Positions 49,139-58,100 of a DNA stretch of 64,000 nt are shown here, in pieces. The first letter of the stretch is position 1. Every line of letters starts with the position of its first letter. Source of the stretch: Pirellulales bacterium (GTDB taxonomy: Bacteria; Planctomycetota; Planctomycetia; Pirellulales; Lacipirellulaceae); NCBI GenBank assembly GCA_022841705.1, contig JALHQZ010000008.1, forward strand, positions 89,582 to 153,581, in the 5' to 3' direction. The position numbers were made by a program, and so were the translations under genes. The notes beneath the pieces were generated by a model. The model was not told the DNA's origin. It saw only the letters and a list, made by a program, of their open reading frames with translations, and ran no database searches.

Positions 49139-52100
49139 CTACTTGCGCGAGCGCTCGTAGAGGCCGGCGCTGACGTCGGGCGCCAGGTACCAGGTGCTCG
49201 GCGCCGCCAGGTCGAGGAAGTCGGCGAGCTTCGGGTAGGCACCGCGCTCGGTCGCGCGACTGTAGCCGTAGCAGCGGCCGTACGGGCACTGCGAGCGGCG
49301 CGAGCACAGCGCGTCGAGGTTGACGCCCGGCGCCGGCGCGTCGACGCAGTGGTAGGCCGCGGCGCCGTCGAGCTGGCAGTAGCCGCCGGCGCACTCTTGC
49401 GCCTCGGAGCAGCGCGCCGCAGCCGAGTCGCCGCCGACGCAGATGCCGCCCGCGGCCGCCAGTGTGCCGTTGAAGAACGCCGGCACGCCCTCGAGCGGGT
49501 GGCGGAACGGCGCCGGCGCAATCACGCCAAAGCCGCGCTCGCGGTCGGCGCTGGCAAAGCGGCGCGTCTGCACGACGCAGGAGGAGGCGCGGTCGCGCAG
49601 CTCGAATGCGAGCGCGAGCGACGGCGACTGGTGCAGGTGGCGCGGCAGCGTCACAAACACCGACGTGAGGTGCGACGGCGTCGCCTGCGGCAGGTCCGCG
49701 AGCGTGTTGACGTACGGCGTGCCGGCGGCCGCTTCGTGCTGCGGCAGCGAGGCGCGCACCGAGCGGAAGACACGCACCGAGTTGGCCGACGGGCACTCGA
49801 GCGTCTCGTCGGCGAGCGAGTTGACCGTGTAGCACGTCTCGCTCGCACCGAGGCCGTAGTGAACGACGCGCACGCGAGCGCCCGCCGGCAGCCCAGCGTC
49901 GGCAAAGCGCAGATCGAGCGAGAAGTCTCGCAGCGATCCGAGCGCCACCGGCGCCAAGTGCAGCGTCGACGCCAGCCACGCGCCGCCCGCGCGAGCCTCC
50001 ACGATCGACGAGGCGGCGACGGCAAAGACGGCGTCGTTGAGGTCGTTGTCGGGCATGTGAGCGCCGCTCGGCGACTCGCACTCTTCAAACGCCACCACAA
50101 ACTCGCCCGCCGCCGCATCCTGCTGCGCATTCGCCACGCGCGCCAACTCGTACTTTTCGTCGTCGGCATCGCTCGCCGAATAGTCGCCGCTCGCGTCGTC
50201 GCTGCTCACCTCGGCCTGACGCTTGCGGCGGCTGTCGTCGTCCTGCTGCGAACCCTCGGACGACAGAAGCGCGGCGTAGGCCTGGATCGAGCCGGCACCC
50301 GGATAGATCGACGCGAGCGAGCAGTGCGTCTCGCCGCACGAGTAGCGCTCCAGCACCGCGTGCACCGCCGCCTCGGCGCAGCACGACGACTGACGCGCCT
50401 GCTTGTAGCGGCCGTTCGAGTAGAACTGACGCGCGGCCAGCGACAACTCGGCCGCGCGCGCCAGCACTTCGCTGACGGTCTGCGGCGCGCGGTTGTTCGT
50501 CAGCGCACTCGCGGCATCCAACGAGGCGCGGCATTGAACGTAGTTGCACGAGAACAGATCGTGCGTCGGCAGCTCCACCACCTGGCGCTCCTGCGAGGCG
50601 ACCGCAGACGGCTGGCAGTCCATCAGAGCAATCAGATGCGCCTCGACTGCGTTGGCCCACGCGCGCGCCGCCACACGCTCGTCGCTCGCGCTCGTGTGCT
50701 CGCGCACCCACGCCGACGAAGGAGTCGAGCACACGCCCAGCGACGCTGCGTCGGCGCCCTGCACCGCCAGCGTCGCCACGCGATCGCCACCGCCGCCCGC
50801 GCTCTTGTCGGCCGACGATGACGAATGCTTCTTCGAGCCGCTGCTCTTCTTCGAGCCGCTGCTCTCCTTCTCGGAATGCCACTTCTCCGAGCTCTCCTTC
50901 TCCGAGCCCCACTTCTCCGTGTCAGCGGAGCACGGCCAGCCGCCACAAGGCGCCTCTGGCGGCTCGGCGCAGCGCGGCACCGGCAGCTTGAGCTCGCAGA
51001 GCGTCTCGCAGTTGGTGACGCCCGGCTTGCGCAGCCAGACCGTCTCGTAGACAATCTCAAAGTGGCGCGGCACGTGCAGCTCGACGCCGCGGTGCGCCGC
51101 GCTCAGCGGCAGCACAAGACGCGGCTCGTGCTGGCCGCAGTGGTGCTTGGTCACACGGCACTGCGGGTAGCGCGAAGAAGTCGAGGAGGAGGAGCTCGAG
51201 GACGAGCTCTTTTCGTCCTCGGACAAGTCGATGTAGCCGGCGCCCGTCGGCGCCACGAAGCCGCAGCGCGCATCTTCGCAGTCGAGCTCGCAGTACTCGG
51301 CGTGCGGACCACCGCCAATGTGGCGGCGCGAATTGAACACGATCGCATCGATCTGCGGGCCGGCGCCGTCGCAGCCGGTCACAAAGTACTCGATCACCTG
51401 CTCGCCATTGCTCAGCGGCTTCACAAACGCCGACACCTTGCAGTCGCCGCACGCCAGGCGGCACGGCTGGCTGTCCACGCAGCCGCTCTCGCCCTCGGCG
51501 TACGGCGTGAAGACGGCAAACGTGCTCTTCTGCTCGCACTGCTTGCGCAGAAGATCGGGCGTGCAGTCGGACGGCGGATGCACGACCGTCGGCTTGGGCG
51601 TGGCCGGCGCCTTGGTCGTCGTCGGATGAGGCGTCGGGCGGGGAGTGGGGGCGGGGCTCGGCCGAGGAGTGGGGGCGGGGCTCGGTCGAGGCGTCGGGCG
51701 AGGCGTGGGCGCGGGGCTCGGCGCCGGGCTCGGTTTGGGCGTCGGACGAGGCGTCGGGCGGGGCGTCGGACGAGGCGTCGGGCGAGGCGTCGGCGCCGGG
51801 CTCGGCTTGGGCGTCGTCGTCGGCGTCGGCGTCGTGGTCATCGGACACTTGCAGTTGGCCCAGTCATCGCACTTGCCGTAGTCGCCGCAGTCCTCATGCC
51901 AGCAGTCGCTGCCGCGCGGCTTCTTCGCCTTCTCGCACCAGCCATTCTGGCACACGAACTTGTAGCAGTCGCCCGCAACGTCGTCGTGGCAGTCCGAGTT
52001 TTTCTTGCAGCGGTAGCCGTTGCGCTTGCGCAGCTCGCTCGCTTCGTCGCTGCTCTCTTCGTTGTAGCTGTTGTAGTCGTCATCTTCCTCAACCTCGAGC

Positions 52101-55100
52101 AGCTTGCGCCCGCCGAGCCACGAGAGCCACGACTTGTTCGGAGCTTCTTCGACAGGCGTCTCCTCCTCGGCGGCCACAGAGCGCTTTTGAGAGCCTGGTT
52201 GGAGGGTCGCGCACGTGCACACGGGAGTTTCGGCGGCAAAGCAAATTTGGGTTGGTGTGGGGAAGCACGGGAAAAGTGTCGAGCCGTCGCGACACGCACA
52301 CTTGCAGGAAGCACCGTTAGCCGGGCACGCGCCCGCGCAGGTTCCTTGTGCCGATGGGTTAAAATCCTCGCACAACAGCGGCGCCTGCGTCGGTGCCGAT
52401 TCGGTGGGTTGCGGCGTCGTGATCTGCGTAGTGGTTGCCGGCGGAGGAATGGTGCCCGGGCACGCGCACACGGCCGTTTCGCCAATGTCGCACAGGCCCA
52501 CGAGGCACTTGCTCCACCAAGTCGCCCAGCGACCTTGAGTGTTGGCCGGAGCGACGGAATTCCGAACAATTGGGTACGGACCAAACGCCCAAAGAGCCTC
52601 CGTGTCAACTGGGTCGGCGGCCATCGACGTGTACGGACCCCATTGTGCAGTCTGCAATATCGTTCGCGTGTAGGCGTCTTCTCCGGGTTTGAGCAGTGCC
52701 ACATTGCTCTGAAACTGCGACACAGCAACAAGCGACAGATACACCAGATCGCCGGCAACGACCATTTGGATCTTGGTATCGCCGTCCGAATTAACGGCCA
52801 TCGACGGATAAAACACTGAAACTTCCTGGCTCTTGTAGTCGTACAACTCGAGGTCTGCCGGCGTCGGCGTACCAGCACCCACAGCAAAAGTTCCAGAGAG
52901 CACGCCAGTATAGCCAGAACCCACGTTGCAAGTCGCAACAAACTTCAGCTGTCCGTTTCGCCAAACGCTCGAAAGCACGCGAGAGTCTCCGGTCGACACC
53001 AGTTCTGGAACAGCCGGTTGCAGGCTATGCGGCAGCGCGACATTGACGTCGTTGGCATCGAATTCTCCGGTCGTGAACGTTCCACTATAGGCGACCGCCA
53101 CACCAGCATTCCAGCCATTTGTGACCCGAATGACCTGAATCTCCTCAACGCCCGTACTGCTCGGCACGTACGCCGTGAGAAACACGCCACCTCCAGGAAC
53201 TGCGTCAAACACGTCTGATGGAGACCAATGCGTGTCCGCTCGAAGGCTGGCGCTCGCCGCGATTTCCGAGCTCCACACCGTGGGCGTCGGTGATGTGTAC
53301 AGTGTCGCGCGATCAAAGCTTGCAAGCACCATGCTTCGAAGAGGCGACTCGTTCTGAAAGTTTGTGACCAGGCCCGTAACGTACAGAGCATCTGCATCAA
53401 CAGCCAGCTGCGGGAAGCTAAAGTAGTTGCTCGCGAACGACGCCGGCGTTCGCACGCACCCAACGTCGCCGGTGGTGTCGTTAAAGTGAATGAAATGGAG
53501 TGTTGCGTTGTCGTCAACACCACCATTCGCCACGCCAAAGTCATTGATTTCGAGAAATGAAATCAAAAACCTTCCGGCATAGCGATCGTAGATCACTCGC
53601 GTGTCGGTGATATCGCCTGTTGGGCGAGATGCATTGCATTCCATTTGAACCACATTGCGCAATGTAGGTTGAGCAAGAAGCGCGCCCGACCTCGAGCGAA
53701 TTTCGAAGTAGGCGTCGACAACAGCGACAGCATACTGTACGCCAACCGCACCAGATGCGCTGGGCGGAGACTGGCCCGTGTACGCCGGTCCGGAAAAGTT
53801 GGCAATATTGCGAATCGCCGGGGCGCGCTTCGACAGCGAGCCTCGGTCGCCGAGCAGCGACGCAGAGCTGTTTGAACGATAGCTCACCGCGTGCCAAAGC
53901 TCGCTCTTGAGAGCAGCTGGGCGGCCTTGCGTACTGAATCGGCCAGTCGGACGCTGACGGGCAGCACTGAGCGCAATCTTGCGCGGCTTGATTGCGCGCA
54001 GCTTCTGCTCGAGCGAGTCTTCCTCCACATTGCGCTTGCGACCGTCCTGCGACGAGCACGGGCCCTGAATGTCGCCCGCCTCGTCCTTGCAGGCACACTC
54101 GCACTGAGCATCGGCAAGTGCGCCGCCGCACTTGCCAGCTTCGCAGATTCCGTCGGGCGTCGGCGTCTTCGTCTCGCACGTGTTGCAAAGAGAAGCGTAA
54201 ACGGTGTTGGAAATGGTAGCTTCGCAAAAGCAAATTGGTCCTGACATCGGATCGCAGTCACACCGGGTGCCTTCTGCAGAACATCCTACTTCGCTGCACG
54301 ACACAGGGGCAAGTGATGGGTTGGTTCGCAACAATCTGCAACCACCGGCTTGGCAGGTTCCTTGAACTATACTTTGCGCGGTTTTGCAAGGCAGACTTTC
54401 GACATCCCCTGCGAAAGGCGTCAAAGGACACGAACCGCATGGCGGAGCGGGCGTCGAAGTCGGTGCGGGCGTCGCGGTCGGTGCCTGCGTTGTCGAGGGC
54501 GTTGTCAGGACTGCGCACTGGCTCGGCTCGCGAACGCCGCCGGGATTGAGACCGCTGCAAAAGCATTCGTCGCAGACGCAATCGATGCCATCAAGCGCGT
54601 CTTGCGCTGTGCACATACCATTGCTGCAGGGGCTGGTTGTACCGGGTACAACGCATCCTGGCGGGGCACCTTCGGGACCCAGAAACGCGCACTTTCCAAC
54701 CCGGCTGCAAGATGTGATGTCGTTGTAGTTGGCAGGAAGGCCGCACACCAAAGTCGAACAGTCCACGGGCGTCGGCTCGGGCGTCGCCGTCGGTTCGGGA
54801 GTCGAAGTAGGCTCGGGCGTCGCCGTCGGCTCGGGAGTCGACGTGGGCTCGGGAGTCGCCGTAGGCTCGGGAGTCGCCGTAGGCTCGGGCGTCGCCGTCG
54901 GCTCGGGAGTCGCCGTAGGCTCGGGAGTCGCCGTAGGCTCGGGCGTCGCCGTCGGCTCGGGCGTCGCCGTCGGCTCGGGAGTCGCCGTCGGCTCGGGAGT
55001 CGCCGTAGGCTCGGGCGTCGCCGTAGGCTCAGGCGTTGCCGTCGGCTCGGGCGTCGCCGTCGGCTCGGGAGTCGCCGTAGGCTCGGGCGTCGCCGTAGGC

Positions 55101-58100
55101 TCAGGCGTTGCCGTAGGCTCAGGCGTCGCCGTCGGTTCGGGAGTCGAAGTAGGCTCAGGCGTTGCCGTCGGCTCAGGCGTCGCCGTGGGCTCGGGAGTCG
55201 CCGTAGGCTCGGGAGTCGCCGTCGGTTCGGGCGTCGAAGTAGGCTCGGGCGTCGACGTGGGCGCGGGCGTAGTCGTGGTGGTTGGCGCGGGCGTCGTCAC
55301 CGCGGTAGGCGCGGGCGTCGGCGGCACGTCGTCGATCTCGCAGCACTGACCGCGCCGGCAGCGATCGACGCCGGTGTCGCGGCAGTAGGCGCGCGGAAAG
55401 TGCAAAAAGCCAAGAGAACGGCACAGGCCGTCAGGCACGCCGTCCTGGCACTCCCCGTTATTGGTGCAGCAAGCGCCAAATTCTGAATTGGGCTCGCAAA
55501 ACCAATTATCGCGCGCTGATTGCCCGAGCCGAAGGCACTCGTGAACTGGCCGCATATCAGCAGGGCCAACGTTTTCGCGGCGGTCGTTGACGGGGCAGCA
55601 GAGCGGTTGCAAGAAGGATTCGCACTGGAGCTGAGCATTGTCGAGCACGCATGATTCCACGGTGTCTGGCACAAAGACCGCGCCGCTCGCGCACTCTGCT
55701 CGATTGGCGACACACTGAGACTGTCCAGCTGGGTCGTTGGCTGGGAAGCAGCATGTGCCGGCGCAATCGCTGATGCACTCGCTGCGGCCGAGCGTGGTCA
55801 GAGTGTACTCGAGGTCGTCGACGCAAGTTGCGCCCGTCAGCTGCAGCACCACGCGCGACACCGGTTCGCCGTGGCAGTGCGCCAGAGTCCAGGCGTCGCT
55901 CGGATACGAATGGATGTCGTAGAGAGTCGCGTCGCCGATCGTCAGCGGTCCGGTGGTGTGCTTGGCGTTGTCGCCCCAGTACGGCACGTGGTACGGCTCG
56001 GCGCACTCGACGCCAAACTCGTCAAAGAAAGTGATCTTGCTGCCCTTTTGCGCGTTGAGCAGCGTGAGCGACTGCACGCGTGCCGGCGCGCAAAACTCAA
56101 ACACCATCTGGCCGCCGGCGGTCGACGGGCACGAACCGGGCGCCGAGTCGCAGTCGTGCGTCAGCGCCAGGCACTGCTTGCGCGCCGGCTCGCAGTTCTC
56201 GCCCTTGCGACCGGGCGCACCGCCGTGACCCCAGCCTTCGCCGCCGCAGTGCTCGTTGGGCGAGCCGAGCGCAAACGCGCCGCACGCCGGGCGCGTCGAA
56301 TTGAACACCGACACCACCTGGCGCGACGAAGTTGGCGAAATTGCCGCGACGGCCACGCCGCGCTTCTCAAGCCACTGGTTCAGCTGGTGCTCCTGCGTGC
56401 CGGTCGGAATCTCGTCGGCGCTCACCGAGAAGACCTGCGCGTCGCGAGCGGCGCAAGGCGTCGCAGAGAGCGACGGGCAGACGGCCGAGCAAGTGGCGGC
56501 GCCAAAGTCGCACGAGGCATCGATAACCTTGGTGCGGCACTCGCAGTCGGTCGACAGCTCAAAGTCGACCGTGATGTTGGGTCGAGCCGGATTGCCATTC
56601 GACACAAACAACACCAGGCCGGAGCCGTAGTTTGAACAAATGCGATTTCCACCGCGTGTCGTGGAAACCAGATTTTCGGACGTGGTAGCAAAGAAATCCG
56701 TAGCGACACCATCGTTGATAGACAGGCCTGATTCGTCGAAGATGCGAAGGCGACCATTTGAAGTCGTTGCCAACACGTCTGTGCTGGGATCAAACTTTTC
56801 GTCAAACGAAACGATCGTGACGCAAATCTTGCATTCCACATTGGTGGGGCTCGACGCAACTGCAAGAGGCAGCTGCGGTCGAACTGTCATTCGCTCGAAG
56901 CCGCGAACAAACGTCCCAGGAACGCCAGAGCCCGGGACACTCGGAACAAATGCAACGGTCTGATTACCCTCCAAGCCACCGCTATCGGTGATTGTAGCGC
57001 AGCAGGTTTCTGCGACAGTGTCGTTTGCAAACGCAATGCGGTTCGGAAATCCACGACTGTTTTCGTTGCACGGTCGGAGAACGTCAGAACGCGGCTGGCA
57101 TTCGCAGCGAGTAACGGCTTCAAAGTCGAGCAGCAACGGAGGACTGGCGAGCGTGTAGACATAAAATCCAAGACCTCCGCCATACGGAGAGCAAAACTCC
57201 AAACCCGACGAAACGGGCACGCCGGCGATCGAGACGCCCAACAAGCTCGCCGAAAATTCTCGAATGTACATCTGCGCTGCAAAACCTGTTCCGGAGCTGT
57301 TGTAGAAATTGAATTTGACGCAAATTCGACATTCGCGGCTCGGCAGCAAGCCGGGAAAGCCGTTGTTCGGCGGTGTTGGCGGGACAAGAACCATCAATTC
57401 TGAAGTTCCGTCTCCTCGATCGGGGAACGCGGTCGGACCGGCCGGGTTGCCATCAGTAAAAAGCCCACAGCATTGCTCAGACTTGTTGAAGCCAAGCATA
57501 CCAACTGTTGCTGGAGCATTGACAAATGCCGAAGCAAAGGTGTTGGTCGCCGACCACACGAGCAAGTTGGCCGGATCGTCGGTGCACGTCAGCGGTGGCG
57601 TGGGCACCGGCGTCGGTTTCTCCTCGCATTCGCACTTGAACGAAATGTCAAAGTCGATCGTCCCGGCTTGACCGGTGATACCAACAAGTACGGAAATCGT
57701 CGTTGTGGCGCCAAAGCCGCCGCAAATCACTTTGCCAACGTCGGCGTTGGTAAGTGAAAAAGGCGCTGTTCCACTAGAATCCAAGTCGATAAGCAGCTCC
57801 GCATCGCCAGTCTTCTCCAATTTGCGTATCTCAAAGCATCGCTTGCAATGCGTTGTCTCGGAGAAACTCAATGGAGTGAGTTGGAACGTTGTCAAGAGGA
57901 ATTCGTCGAATGACTGAGTTCGGTTCGGGCCACCGGCATCAAACAGAGCACCGCAGCAGCGGTTGTCCGACGCAAGCTTGCCATCCAAAATGAGAAAGTT
58001 GGCCGGGTCGCAGTCGCAATCCACCGGGCAGCCAGGGCACGGCGTCGGCGCCGGTGTTGGAGTGCCCGACGGGGTGCTTGTCGGAGTCGAAGTCGGAGTC

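Noticed and set aside
49115..50821. Long Arg-rich plus-strand frames opposite the giant gene (for example at 49115-50821 and 50825-52819)
   Set aside because: GC-rich antisense frames with Arg/Ala-dominated composition; the minus-strand frame has a signal peptide, Cys modules and no stop for 3900 codons.
54729..55349. Plus-strand open frame of GSGVAV-type repeats, and similar ones at 57963-58577 and 59046-59336
   Set aside because: They are the antisense reading of the TPEPT coding minisatellites; an 18-bp unit without stop keeps all frames open.
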